A DNA stretch of 64,000 nucleotides from Prevotellaceae bacterium UBA2852 (GCA_002350855.1 DEFM01000033.1:56857-120856); one strand, 5' to 3'. Counted from the stretch's first letter, positions 28,301 through 37,749 are shown. Notes: a model not told the origin generated them from the letters alone. Numbers and translations are program-made.

Positions 28301-31083
28301 TTAGTGTGTATGGAGACTTAGCAACACCTTCAGTATCGGTGGTTGATAGCAAAATCCGTATTTCCAACATTGTTAAAAAGGATGGAAGCGCCAATAAAGG
28401 CGGAGCAATAACCGTGGCAGCACTAGTTGATTATACATCAGTGAATGGTACGAGATCCAATGTTGTTTTTACAACTGTCATTACAGTAGCTTATTCGGAA
28501 AATGTATGGAATTTTCAGCCATCAGGCGATTTGAACCTTTTTGGAATGCCTAATGGCACTTCAACGTATGAGATGGAAGATAATGACAATTCGTCAATAA
28601 AATACACTGCACTTCATGCTCGTCCATTGCCAGACAATGAATCAGATTACAACGTGGCACATAATTCTTATTGGGAATATCAGAAGAAATTCCGTTCACC
28701 AGATTCCAATGGTGGATATGTGTATGCTTATCGGAACCTGGTTGATGCTAACAATGCGCCTATTATTCAGGAAACAGCCGGATTGCAGATATTTGCCGAT
28801 GGAACAATGGGGGTTTCCTCTTATGCTGAATATACTGAAAATGGTTTCTGTAGTAGTGGTTCTACTGACGAGGGAACTTACTATCAGTACACCGACGGAA
28901 TCAATGTCTATAAATACTCAAAGGAAGATTACAAGAAAGAACTGGTTTTCAAGAGCGGTTGTCGCATTGTGATTCCTCATGTCAAGGCTGGACAACAAAT
29001 CGACCTTTATTGGCATCGCCATCATGACGACCAGGGAGAGCGTCTGCGTATGAAGAACCTCTTGGATGCAACAGGAGTGGAGATTACAGACATCTACAAA
29101 ATTGCCTATACTGGCGTAGGCCGTAATGATATGACTGAGAGCGGTTCTGGTTCTTATAGTTTTATTGTGAAGGATACAGGTGAGGAGTGGGTCGATGTGG
29201 AAATCACAAGCGTTGACGGCAACTGGACTCGTATTCACGAGATTGTACTGCACGCACCTACTTCCATCAAGGATGATACTCAGTCCACCTATGTCTCCAC
29301 TATGCTCGACATGGATAACTATCATTATGTTCCCAATGGTGCCGGATATACGGTAGATGTTAATAAGTCGCTGTGGAGCCTTAATGTACACACTCACGGC
29401 CATCCTACTTATACTACTAAACTGGATGATACGCTTAAGGGCGATATAACATGGGTGAACGGACATCCTGTCTTCAACTATACCAGTGGGTGGGGAAAGT
29501 TCTATATAATTATTAGCAATACAACAGAAGATGCGAAGTATGTATCCACATGGAAGAGTTACACTTTCACTGTTGGTCAACCGCCGGCACAGACATATCC
29601 TTACACTTGGGATTTTACGAAGTTCAAGATGAGCACCAAGACTGATATAGCAACCAGCGATGCAGTAACAAAGTATATCACCTTGACCGTCCGAGACGGA
29701 AATGATCGCACTATTACACGTGATGTAAAGTCATGGAATATATCTTCAGATGATTATGCCGTACGCACCGAAGAATATAATTCTGATAATTATGATTCAT
29801 ACTTCGTGGATGGCGGACAACTAATTTCATCTGCGTTGCAAAATGGTCTTTTGCCAGAAACTGAAGGTTTGGGCTTCACTATTACTGATAAGACGACAGG
29901 TGGCTTGACTCTTCATATGCGAAGCACCGTTGATAATAAGTCTGAAGCATACAATGGCGAGACTTGGTCTTCAGGTAAACTGACTCTTACAGGTGGAGGA
30001 TCGATTATCGTACCAAAGCCAGGAGACAGCTTTGCTGACTATTACATATATATTAATAGTAGTGTGAAACCGTCGAGTGTGACTAATGCTGAAGATGTTA
30101 GCGGAGCTGCAGGTGCATATGTGACAAATACCGTAACAGATGGTCATGGACAGTTTAAATATCACTTTACAGCAAATGCAAATGCTGAGATTACATTCAA
30201 TGCCGATGTGAATGTATATGCAATAGGTGTGACCAAAACCTTCAAGATTTTGGAGAATGTAGGTGGCAGTACGGGATGGGCAACGGAAAGCCGTGATGTC
30301 ACCATTGATTATACGCTCGACAATCTTCTTACAACCAATCCCGTTAAGGCATATGTGATAATCGAGCAGGGAGGAAATCCTGTGTATTCGGATGACAAAT
30401 CCAAGACCACAGTCAAAATTGAGGATGAGCGTTTTGTGGTTCCCGCAAACAACGGACTTGTGCTCAAACAGACATCCTCAGTTCCTGGAACGGACGGAAC
30501 TCAATACTCTGTTCCACTCTTCGTTCCTGCAGTCACAACTTCCACGGATGCTGCAAGTCTCTTCACCAACAACTTGATGCGACCCAATGTAACTGCAAAC
30601 CGTCACTATTTGGAGAGTGTGGGATTCAACGGCTCAACCTATGTGAAGTTCCTGCTCGCCAAACGTTATATGACATGGAAGAAAGAAGGTGCTACGCTGA
30701 CGAAACCTACAGCGTACGAAAGCAGGAATGTGGCATCGTTCTATCGCTGGCATATCTACACTACAGAAGAAGCGGCTGCAATAACGGGTGAGGTTCCTCA
30801 ACCAACAGTGGCTTCCCTCAATACACTTGGTGCCAATAAGGCATACCTGCTCTTACGTGCAGACCAGATTGCCGATCCTCTCTGGTCGGGTGGTGCTCCT
30901 GCCAAGCCGCGTTATGTTGGCATCGAAGGCGAAAGTGATATGGATGATATCAATGACTATACAGAAACTAAAGATAATCCACGAACGAATCATACATATA
31001 ATCTTAACGGACAAGTAGTTGATGACGATGTCCTGCCTCCAGGCATCTATATCAAGAACGGAAAGAAAATTTTAGTGAGGTAA
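25339..31083 (+). CDS. Very large secreted Big-domain protein (1914 aa) with sorting-like tail
   Basis: The N-terminus (SSKLLRIVLCTLYFVLSTYTTWA, about residues 8-30) is a signal peptide; start at M1 or M7. The body is beta-rich and Thr/Ser/Asn/Asp-rich. Two or more stretches look like bacterial Ig-like (Big2) domains (SISNGTINSSTGAVTALPA near 515, VASVNASTGEVSLADSYGTV-like near 800). Blocks opening with WNIENDAS, WNFQPSGDLN and YTWDFTKFKMS look like repeated jelly-roll domains. The tail, TYNLNGQVV then GIYIKNGKKILVR, is like that of the GH128-like and 6355-aa proteins and resembles type IX secretion C-terminal signals. It lies inside the fimbrillin series, so it may be a pilus-linked adhesin or surface-layer protein. 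No enzyme motif was recognised. Confidence 0.7.
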   Translation: MTTKSYMSSKLLRIVLCTLYFVLSTYTTWAGVPFEAVNRMIDNGDGTFTSTWNAGNQYALAIADLSEIAGISTKEVVKVEFDCTVPSGSRWMIGLGDKTTRGTNANSSNQTTYSPTGLMMYFGTDNGTTFKVFGGNTDNDAFNQSVHVTFTFDRTNPEAKKYSYSIVGENVDISATDATTISDLTIIELYTWMNGTTITVSDVKVFDGFHFKKGTDVMYIEDLIYESPLVNETGESVTYTLTNNNRNVRTEAGNAFPYYPIKTTGSEPSNLTEGTPLTITATSEASSKTTSMYLFLKTRNVITDADAALVSGVTFDVGSNIGLITDEDVNINGLLMHFGANATNNGSAYDGTVPKNEQQVIRSINGEYGVTCIDINGWTHGSIIDFSKGYEYWGTFYRLAVPNSEPKDIIVTAFFSGDATLRKDDGTEAYHIDYPGSGLATIRIPRSSLQANTPYYLYCPMGVLALKSLSYTDVLSTISYSETMNGVAFINEAISAPTLSITTTDGTDISSHYGASYSISNGTINSSTGAVTALPATEGKVTVTCTLTRNDDSSYPSSLSATFNIFVTDGNWNIENDASYSAMDNASTGLNDGQWSARGGSHVRNKLYTNTDFELIWDKSGDLFAPSYGLQIKGHTRFLANANSAPANASITMFATGDNAALRIPARKGMKLIIKAIASDNETELRIDGVTNLDGTTTNSFMSGTSSSTSVYLCNSDDGYVTLYNDNSSLSVNIQQISVVEEIILREGNDGASDVIYVEKGSTSYLNEILNDEGSTFTYAETEDVSNIASVNASTGEVSLADSYGTVKVTVTGTSGLLNGKSKTFTIQTVKMSLTHNDLYASLNNLSYSISDESTNSGVKDDLKQNVIVYTSAAEESASTNNTTVQAKSVFSLLHIYKPSTTIDNTYTLADVYKSGSNYVFVSDGLADVVIKAKLGNIEKNFTYHIRGVEFATMHPVIGNDVETYDLPITNNGGTIHSVVSNGIYPLVSVYGDLATPSVSVVDSKIRISNIVKKDGSANKGGAITVAALVDYTSVNGTRSNVVFTTVITVAYSENVWNFQPSGDLNLFGMPNGTSTYEMEDNDNSSIKYTALHARPLPDNESDYNVAHNSYWEYQKKFRSPDSNGGYVYAYRNLVDANNAPIIQETAGLQIFADGTMGVSSYAEYTENGFCSSGSTDEGTYYQYTDGINVYKYSKEDYKKELVFKSGCRIVIPHVKAGQQIDLYWHRHHDDQGERLRMKNLLDATGVEITDIYKIAYTGVGRNDMTESGSGSYSFIVKDTGEEWVDVEITSVDGNWTRIHEIVLHAPTSIKDDTQSTYVSTMLDMDNYHYVPNGAGYTVDVNKSLWSLNVHTHGHPTYTTKLDDTLKGDITWVNGHPVFNYTSGWGKFYIIISNTTEDAKYVSTWKSYTFTVGQPPAQTYPYTWDFTKFKMSTKTDIATSDAVTKYITLTVRDGNDRTITRDVKSWNISSDDYAVRTEEYNSDNYDSYFVDGGQLISSALQNGLLPETEGLGFTITDKTTGGLTLHMRSTVDNKSEAYNGETWSSGKLTLTGGGSIIVPKPGDSFADYYIYINSSVKPSSVTNAEDVSGAAGAYVTNTVTDGHGQFKYHFTANANAEITFNADVNVYAIGVTKTFKILENVGGSTGWATESRDVTIDYTLDNLLTTNPVKAYVIIEQGGNPVYSDDKSKTTVKIEDERFVVPANNGLVLKQTSSVPGTDGTQYSVPLFVPAVTTSTDAASLFTNNLMRPNVTANRHYLESVGFNGSTYVKFLLAKRYMTWKKEGATLTKPTAYESRNVASFYRWHIYTTEEAAAITGEVPQPTVASLNTLGANKAYLLLRADQIADPLWSGGAPAKPRYVGIEGESDMDDINDYTETKDNPRTNHTYNLNGQVVDDDVLPPGIYIKNGKKILVR

Positions 31084-31093
31084 ATTCGTGATG

Positions 31094-31212
31094 TCGATAT
31101 AACGACTATCGACATAACGACATAACGATATAACGACATAACGATATAACGACATAACGATATAACGACATAACGATATAACGACATAACGATATAACGG
31201 CATATCGATATA
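31094..31212. repeat. 8-bp tandem array GAYATAAC
   Basis: GACATAAC and GATATAAC alternate, giving a 16-bp period, over about 115 bases between the 1914-aa gene and the next fimbrillin. Long frames across it are low-complexity artefacts. Confidence 0.92.
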
Positions 31213-31226
31213 AGATAAAGAATTTA

Positions 31227-32573
31227 TTGAATTTGAAAGACTGGAAATACATATTATCATTAGCGGTAGCATGCGTGCTTTTCTCTTGTTCTGAACATGA
31301 GGAAGAAATAAAGCCTGCCAAGGCGGAGGCTGTACTCTTTGGTGCCAATGTCGGTACTTCGGCAGACACTCGTGCAGCATATACCGGTAACATCGACAAT
31401 CTGGCCACACTGAAAGATATACCAGAAGGATTCGGGGTGTTTGCTTATATCACAGAGTCTTCGCTCTGGGAATCGGTGAAAACCACAGCGACGCCTGATT
31501 TTATGTATAATCAGTCAGTATATTGGGGTGTGCAGTATTTGGATGGTGGCACTCCTGTTTATGACTGGATTTATACTCCTCTGAAATACTGGCCTAACTA
31601 CAGCAATAACGATAACGCTCATCCGCGTTACGTGAGTTTCTTCGCTTACGCTCCCTTTACAGCGGAGGGTGTTTCTGCTGGTATAACAGGATTCCCGACC
31701 GATGCCGACAAGACACCGCATGTCACTTATCAGATGGGACCTATAGCCGACGGTAAGACCAGTGTTTTGGTAAGCGAACACACTGACTTGCTTTATGCTT
31801 CGTGTACCGATGCCCGTCGCAATGACAATGGTGCGATTACCGTGGAAGGCTCGACGAATACTTACCAAAAGGTGCCGCTGACTTTCCATCATGCACTTTC
31901 GTGTGTGGATGTATACATTCAGCGAGTGTACAACGAAGAGGCATTTTCCGGCAATAAACCTGCGGCAGAGACTAATACTAAGCTGTTTATAGGAAAGTTG
32001 GAGTTAACATCTACCTCAACTATCACGACAAAAGGTGATATATACCTGAAAGATGGTTCGTGGAGCAATACTACAGGAACAACCACTCTTGTTTTCAATG
32101 AATCAGAATTTACAGATTCCATACGTGGTACGACCAATACCGGTACTTCGGACTTGGACAAAGCGATAATAAGCGATAGCGAATTGGATAAGTGGGGTAG
32201 GGACAAGTTCGGAATAGATGAACGCGAACGTCCTCTGTTCACTGGCGAAAAATCGATGATGATGATTCCGCAGACTGTAACTTTTACACCGACAATCACC
32301 TATTCGATGATTACACGCGACAACTCTCTTGAGACCGGTTATCTTACCGATAAGGATGACAACCGCTACAGCCGTATAGTAAATACCGTCAGCGGAAATC
32401 CCATAACATTGACATTTACGAAAGGAAAACGATATACATTGCTGATTCATGTAGGAGTTGAAACCGTAGAGTTTGAAGTGATAAGCATAGAGGATTGGGA
32501 TTTCCCTATTCGCTATACAACAGATGTTGATGACGCAGAGGATGAAACAATAGAAAAAATAGTGAATGAATAG
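31227..32573 (+). CDS. Fimbrillin family lipoprotein
   Basis: The product is 448 aa from TTG 31227 (or TTG 31233). N-terminus LKDWKYILSLAVACVLFSCS is a lipoprotein signal. Fimbrillin pattern: VLFGANVGTSADTRAAYTG, EGFGVFAYITES, DFMYNQSVYWG, WIYTPLKYWPNYS, VSFFAYAPFTAEG, DLLYASCTDAR, LTFHHALSCVDVYIQRV, GEKSMMMIPQTVTF, RYTLLIHVGVETVEFEVIS. Its start codon follows an octamer array with no typical promoter, so expression may come from the upstream giant gene. Confidence 0.83.
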   Translation: MNLKDWKYILSLAVACVLFSCSEHEEEIKPAKAEAVLFGANVGTSADTRAAYTGNIDNLATLKDIPEGFGVFAYITESSLWESVKTTATPDFMYNQSVYWGVQYLDGGTPVYDWIYTPLKYWPNYSNNDNAHPRYVSFFAYAPFTAEGVSAGITGFPTDADKTPHVTYQMGPIADGKTSVLVSEHTDLLYASCTDARRNDNGAITVEGSTNTYQKVPLTFHHALSCVDVYIQRVYNEEAFSGNKPAAETNTKLFIGKLELTSTSTITTKGDIYLKDGSWSNTTGTTTLVFNESEFTDSIRGTTNTGTSDLDKAIISDSELDKWGRDKFGIDERERPLFTGEKSMMMIPQTVTFTPTITYSMITRDNSLETGYLTDKDDNRYSRIVNTVSGNPITLTFTKGKRYTLLIHVGVETVEFEVISIEDWDFPIRYTTDVDDAEDETIEKIVNE

Positions 32574-32604
32574 TTGAGTTTTTGAGTTTTTGAGTTCTTT
32601 AGTT
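32574..32604. repeat. Short GAGTTTTT array after a stop codon
   Basis: Three GAGTTTTT-type octamers start directly after the TAG stop of the preceding fimbrillin gene and end 12 bases before the next ATG. It is a degenerate relative of the AGTTCTTA arrays. Confidence 0.65.
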
Positions 32605-32615
32605 AAAGTATTTTG

Positions 32616-35600
32616 ATGTTTAAGAATAGTCTATATATTATATTATATGTATTGGTGGCATGCCTGACACAGGCTTGTTCCGATGACTTTGTTAATGGTA
32701 ATTCCGACAAAGAGGCTGACGGCATTATATTCACTCTCGGAGTAGAGGAACAGGCTGATATCATATACAATATGGGAAAGACCCGTGCTGCTGGCGCTCC
32801 TGCCCTTGACAGTCTTACCGATGCCGCTAATACTGTCGGAGCGCATCCTTTTGCTGGAAGTTCAGATGGTTTGTTCCTCCACCGTATGCCTCTGCCTTTG
32901 GTTGGTATTCATACCAAGGCTGTACATTCTGAGATGAATTCGGGCAGTTCGGACTATACCACACGTGCTCCCCTCAGTGAGATTGCCGGTGGCGGTATTG
33001 ATTTTCACGACTCTCTCACCATCTGGGGATTCACGGATAAGGACCGCACACTGCTTAACGGTGTATTGCTGAAGAAAATCAATGGCTGGCGCAGTCATGT
33101 TCACTGGCCATATGACCATACCCTGACTGGATCTGATGCAGGAAAGGAAGATCCTGCATACATGAAGTTCTATGCCATTTCACCCGCAGCGGAGAGTCTG
33201 GAGGATTATACTCTGACTACGGCTCCTGATTACGACACACCACCCGTATTCTCATATATAGTTCCTGATGAGATAGACGCACAGCGCGATTTACTTTATG
33301 GAGAATCAACTTCTACCACAACCTCTGGCATTTGGGGGAACGTGGAGGTGCAGTCTGGTCCTGAAGGCAGTACTACTGATGACCCTCGCACTGAGAACTT
33401 AGGTAAGGACAATAAGAAAGTGAATCTTAAGTTCCGTCACATTCTCACTGCCATACGTTTTGCACAAGGCAAGATGCCTGTTGGCCTGACTATTACGAAT
33501 ATACAATTGTATCAGGTTAAGAACCAAGGTACATATACCGCTTCGGCTGGTACGTGGGGCAGTTTGGACGGCACTGCTACATACGATATTCCTGTAACTA
33601 CAACTGTTGCAGATTATAATCCAGGCTCAAATGTCTATATCGACGGAGGGAATGTGCTCTTCCTTATGCCGCAGACAGTAGCAAGCGGAGCACAACTGAA
33701 GATAACGGTTAACGATGGTACAGACCATACTCTGACTGCGTCGCTGGAGGGAGATATCTGGCTGCCAGGATATACCGTTACGTATAAAGTGACGGTGGGA
33801 GAGGTGTCGAGTGGTTACTACCTCGTCATAGAGCCTGATGCTAATTATTCCACTTCCAGAGCCAAAGTCATCCCTACTCACAACTCTACAGGTACTTCCA
33901 CCAAATACGAAGAGGGTAGTGACAGCAAGGAACAGGACGGCTCCGGTTCGGGGTATTTCATTATACATAGTTTCCGCAACTTCAAGAATTATGTTAATAA
34001 TGTATCTGGTATAAATGACCATCATGCAGAACAATGGCGCGTGGTTGGTTTTGCAGATCCAGCAGCATCTTTCGCTGAAGCAAGCTACACATATAACAAC
34101 GCCCATGCTGTAGCATGGGTAAGCAGTTTCACCGGTTGGAACTCCGGCTCTGAGACCCAAACACCTCAGACAGGTGGTGACTACGTTACATTAAACTATA
34201 CGATGGCGGCACAAAGTGCAGCATATAGTGACAATCACCAGACAATCCTGACTGGAAATAATCCAGTGACGGGAATGAATCTGTCCACACATCTTCCTGA
34301 TGGTTCAACAAATACGGGTGTTGCCATGACTGGTTATACTACTGGCAGTATATATAATTCTGCTAACAGTTATATAATCAACGCTCAAGGCACATATAAA
34401 TTCCCATTGGTTTATGGCAACAGCTATCAAGCCGGTGCAGAAACTATTTCCAATCCAGGCGGTATTTTCAAGGATCATCTTGGACGCACTATTGCTCATG
34501 CCAATATATTTGACCAGATTAATTATGATATTGAGGTTGCTGACTTGACAGATGAGCTATCTTCTTCAGATCAGGCTGAAGGAAAGACCAAGAAACGTAT
34601 AACACAGGTGCGTTATGAAGGAAGCGAGTCTGAACTGTATCTCATATGGCAGGATGTCAGCGGACTCTTTACAGTTGTATCGAATGGATTTGCCCAAACA
34701 CCATCTCAAAGTGTTGTGGGTTTTGCAAATTTCACGGTTTCGAGCACTCCACAGCCTGGTAATGGAGTCATAGCTCTTTATGGCAGACGACATACATATG
34801 ACAAAACTATCGTTTATTCGTCAGGCGGCTCAGAGGAAAGCTACACATTGAACTCATCAACCGATGCCGGTTCTGCAAACGAAATTCTCTGGACTTGGCA
34901 TATTTGGTGTACTGACGAAGTTTATCCGAATAAGAACACCGCTTCTGTTGACATCCATTACCCACAGTACGATACTACCACCGGCTCTAAAATCCCTACC
35001 ATTTATAATAGTGATGGCTCATCATCAGGTAACAAGATTCTTCCTGTGAACCTCGGATGGGTTCCAGATGAGATGGCATGGAACAAATATGAACCACGTG
35101 AGATCTGGGTTAAAATCGAACAAGTCAATTCTTCTGAAGTGGCTTATTTCGCCCTGCGCCGTGAAGCGAAGCAGGATCTGGTTACTGGTACATCGACAGT
35201 TTATCAGTGGGGACGCCACACAGCGTTGCCTATGGTGAATACCATAGATGGAAGTACAAGAACTATTTACGATGGTGATGCCACACCTGCTGACATCACA
35301 GCGAACTTCCAGATTGCCACTGTCGCTTCCAACTATGAGGCGAATGCCATTTATCAGCCAACCAAACTGATTAAGGCAACAACCAAGAACTGGTGGAGCG
35401 GCTCTAATAATCTCTATTGGAACACAACCAAGACTCTCTACGATCCTTCTCCTGTAGGATTCCAGATACCTGCAAAGTCTCTGTTTGAGTTTTTAGTTTA
35501 TACAAGTCCTGTGTCAGATGATACCGACTATACTACCCTGAATTTGTGGACTGGAGCATACGGCAGCAACAGAGGTGGTTATTTCTATACTAAGAAGGAT

Positions 35601-35858
35601 ACGGCAGCACCTGCATCCGAAGACCGTTACGGAACTATGATATATTTCCCCGCATCATCATATTATTCGGGAAATGCATCCGACGGCACCACAATGGCCT
35701 CACAGCAGAAAGACCGTTCTGTAGGCTATTTCTGGACTTCTGACCACGCATCTACAGAAGAAGGTTCCTCAATTTACTTCGGAACAAGTACGGGAAAGGT
35801 TAAGTGGGTAACTGAAGAAAATGTTGACGCACGCCCTGTGCGACCAAAAGCCCAGTGA
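32616..35858 (+). CDS. Large fimbrillin-type lipoprotein with FISUMP-like C-terminus (candidate tip protein)
   Basis: The product is 1080 aa from ATG 32616 (MFKNSLYIILYVLVACLTQAC, lipoprotein signal). Residues about 1-400 are fimbrillin-like: IHTKAVHSE, DSLTIWGF, WRSHVHWPYD, MKFYAISPAAES, DLLYGESTST, VNLKFRHILTAIRFAQG, NVLFLMPQTV. The middle (about 420-830) is unassigned beta-rich sequence. The end (about 830-1080) has WVPDEMAWNKYEPREIW, YFALRREAKQDLV, TLYDPSPVGFQIP, VGYFWTSDHAS and ENVDARPVRPKAQ. This is the Fibrobacter-major-paralogous-domain type often found at the end of Bacteroides fimbrillin-like proteins. The combination suits a terminal adhesive subunit. It is last of the plus-strand series. 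Confidence 0.75.
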   Translation: MFKNSLYIILYVLVACLTQACSDDFVNGNSDKEADGIIFTLGVEEQADIIYNMGKTRAAGAPALDSLTDAANTVGAHPFAGSSDGLFLHRMPLPLVGIHTKAVHSEMNSGSSDYTTRAPLSEIAGGGIDFHDSLTIWGFTDKDRTLLNGVLLKKINGWRSHVHWPYDHTLTGSDAGKEDPAYMKFYAISPAAESLEDYTLTTAPDYDTPPVFSYIVPDEIDAQRDLLYGESTSTTTSGIWGNVEVQSGPEGSTTDDPRTENLGKDNKKVNLKFRHILTAIRFAQGKMPVGLTITNIQLYQVKNQGTYTASAGTWGSLDGTATYDIPVTTTVADYNPGSNVYIDGGNVLFLMPQTVASGAQLKITVNDGTDHTLTASLEGDIWLPGYTVTYKVTVGEVSSGYYLVIEPDANYSTSRAKVIPTHNSTGTSTKYEEGSDSKEQDGSGSGYFIIHSFRNFKNYVNNVSGINDHHAEQWRVVGFADPAASFAEASYTYNNAHAVAWVSSFTGWNSGSETQTPQTGGDYVTLNYTMAAQSAAYSDNHQTILTGNNPVTGMNLSTHLPDGSTNTGVAMTGYTTGSIYNSANSYIINAQGTYKFPLVYGNSYQAGAETISNPGGIFKDHLGRTIAHANIFDQINYDIEVADLTDELSSSDQAEGKTKKRITQVRYEGSESELYLIWQDVSGLFTVVSNGFAQTPSQSVVGFANFTVSSTPQPGNGVIALYGRRHTYDKTIVYSSGGSEESYTLNSSTDAGSANEILWTWHIWCTDEVYPNKNTASVDIHYPQYDTTTGSKIPTIYNSDGSSSGNKILPVNLGWVPDEMAWNKYEPREIWVKIEQVNSSEVAYFALRREAKQDLVTGTSTVYQWGRHTALPMVNTIDGSTRTIYDGDATPADITANFQIATVASNYEANAIYQPTKLIKATTKNWWSGSNNLYWNTTKTLYDPSPVGFQIPAKSLFEFLVYTSPVSDDTDYTTLNLWTGAYGSNRGGYFYTKKDTAAPASEDRYGTMIYFPASSYYSGNASDGTTMASQQKDRSVGYFWTSDHASTEEGSSIYFGTSTGKVKWVTEENVDARPVRPKAQ

Positions 35859-35975
35859 GTTCTTGAGTTCTTAAGTTTTTAAGTTCTTGAGTTCTTAAGT
35901 TTCTTGAGTTCTTAAGTTTTTAAGTTCTTAAGTTTTTGAGTTCTTAAGTTCTTAAGTTCTTAAGTTCTTAAGTAA
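35857..35975. repeat. 8-bp tandem array AGTTCTTA with CTTAAG cores
   Basis: Over a dozen AGTTCTTA / AGTTTTTA / AGTTCTTG units run from the TGA stop of the FISUMP-like gene (the stop fits the repeat register) almost to the convergent fimbrillin stop at 36002. TTAACCGTTAACC follows. Confidence 0.9.
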
Positions 35976-36001
35976 TGTCGTTATACGTTAACCGTTAACC
36001 A

Positions 36002-37693
36002 TTACCACTGGTCGGTGTGCTGTTCCGGATCGAAGACCACAGTGATGGTCTCAGGACCGCGTACTTTATCGTCACCAGGCATTAGTTCATCAAGGAAAGC
36101 ATAGCAGTAGATAAAACTGCTTTCCCACTTAATCCTCATGTTCAGGAGATTGACTGTGACTTTGGCGGTTACGGTCTCTCCATCTTCCCATGAGCTACTG
36201 TTCCAGACGGTGCGTTTGCCTGTAATTTTAACAACCACGTTAGGCACATCATCATCGGTCAGTACTTGTGGAACAGCAAGTATTATATTGCCTGGTGCAT
36301 AGTTGTAATGTTTGCTTGCATGGTCCCCGGAACGGTCCAGCAAAGAATCCGTAACTTCTGAACTTTTTCCGGTAAGATAGTGTAGCGCATCGCTGTCACC
36401 ACCACTGTTCGACGGTGATTCATCAAAGTAGTCATAAATGAAATTGTCGTTGAGCATCACGCGCTGGTTGCTTGCATTGAATGTAAACCAGTAGGGGTTT
36501 GGTATGTAGTTGTTGACCGTTGCGGAGCCATTCGGGAGATCGGTTACAGCAGAGGCGAAGGTTGTCTCTCCTGTCGTTGTGTTGTAGCTGGGCGTGAAGA
36601 TGCTTGTTGTGTGAATGTTGTTAAAAGAAACGGAATATGCAAGGTCTGCAATGCTATTGCCGTCCTTGTCTTCAACAGCAGTTCGTTTCCATCGCACTGT
36701 GCCAGCGGTTGCCGGTTTGAGGCCTGCAGGCAACCAACTTGTATCGTCGGGGATGTGTTCGCCAACCTCCACAACTTTGTCATTGCCATAAGCATCCTTT
36801 ATTTGGGCTGTAGTCGTGCTGCATACCCAATCTTTGGTGCCATCGGTGAGAGTGACCGATGTTCCAGCTGCAATGCTTTTCACATAAACGTTCTTACTGT
36901 TGTAAGTGCTATATACAATCTTGTCTGCTCCAGTGATGATGGTATAGAGACGTACTTGTGCAAGCATGTGGTGGAATGTCAGTGGAACGCGGGTAGGCTC
37001 ATAACCATCTTCAGTCTTGACGAGAGGGTTGGCTGTACGTGAACAGTCTGCCTCTAATTCACTTATCATGAAGTCAATCTGGTCTGCTGCGTCAGATTGC
37101 ATGGTAAACTTGATGCTTCCCATTCCTTTGTCCACAGCATAGCCGTAGCTTTTCACAGGAACAATCGCTATACCGTTGGCTCCTGGATCTGCTGAGGCGT
37201 TATAAGGATAATATCCCCAGAAAGAACAATACTCTCTCTGTGACGGATCTAAGGCTCCAGTAACAATGGTGTTTGGCCAGAAGCGTAGTGGAGAGTACGA
37301 GAGTGTATTGGTCCCGTTGCTGAGTGATGCTATGTCTGCAGGCTGGTTATAGAAGAGATTATTTACAGGCTCGGCACTGTTGGCGGTTTTATAACCTGCC
37401 CATGTCTTCTGTCCAGTGTATGTGCCGAAGAGTCCGACTTTGCTTTCGCCCACAGCTAATGCAGGGAAATGAGTTTCCAACCGGTTGACAAGAGTGTTGT
37501 TTGCGCGTGTTGCAGTGCGGCTGCCTACTATGGTTGTGTTGAAACTGATAGCGATTGAGTCCTGCTTCTCGTGAGTGGGAGTGAAGTCATCCCAATGGTC
37601 GGAGCAGGAGGCGAGGAAAAGGAAGAGGACAGCTAAAATTCCGGCTGCACAGCAGCTGGACACTCTACACTGCTTAGGGATATTATTTTTCAT
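36002..37693 (-). CDS. Fimbrillin family lipoprotein (minus strand)
   Basis: The product is 563 aa from ATG 37693 (MKNNIPKQ); an in-frame ATG at 37741 adds 16 residues. Lipobox LFLFLASCSDHWDD. Fimbrillin pattern: AISFNTTIVGSRTATRA, VGLFGTYTGQKTW, NLFYNQPADI, LSYSPLRFWPN, CSFWGYYPYNAS, IDFMISELEADC, LTFHHMLAQVRLYTII, NIILAVPQVLTDD. It lies downstream of the 6355-aa gene on the same strand, separated only by a G/C-rich element, so the two are probably one operon. This ties the giant protein to the fimbrial system by position. Confidence 0.82.
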   Translation of the reverse strand: MKNNIPKQCRVSSCCAAGILAVLFLFLASCSDHWDDFTPTHEKQDSIAISFNTTIVGSRTATRANNTLVNRLETHFPALAVGESKVGLFGTYTGQKTWAGYKTANSAEPVNNLFYNQPADIASLSNGTNTLSYSPLRFWPNTIVTGALDPSQREYCSFWGYYPYNASADPGANGIAIVPVKSYGYAVDKGMGSIKFTMQSDAADQIDFMISELEADCSRTANPLVKTEDGYEPTRVPLTFHHMLAQVRLYTIITGADKIVYSTYNSKNVYVKSIAAGTSVTLTDGTKDWVCSTTTAQIKDAYGNDKVVEVGEHIPDDTSWLPAGLKPATAGTVRWKRTAVEDKDGNSIADLAYSVSFNNIHTTSIFTPSYNTTTGETTFASAVTDLPNGSATVNNYIPNPYWFTFNASNQRVMLNDNFIYDYFDESPSNSGGDSDALHYLTGKSSEVTDSLLDRSGDHASKHYNYAPGNIILAVPQVLTDDDVPNVVVKITGKRTVWNSSSWEDGETVTAKVTVNLLNMRIKWESSFIYCYAFLDELMPGDDKVRGPETITVVFDPEQHTDQW

Positions 37694-37749
37694 TGCTTGT
37701 TCGTTGTTACAATAATTCTTTTCTTTATTAAGAATTCTCATCCGTATGG

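Noticed and set aside
31072..31410. Minus-strand frames with repeated YRYVVISLCRYIVMS-like sequence
   Set aside because: Artefact of translating the GAYATAAC octamer array; the plus strand carries a fimbrillin gene here.
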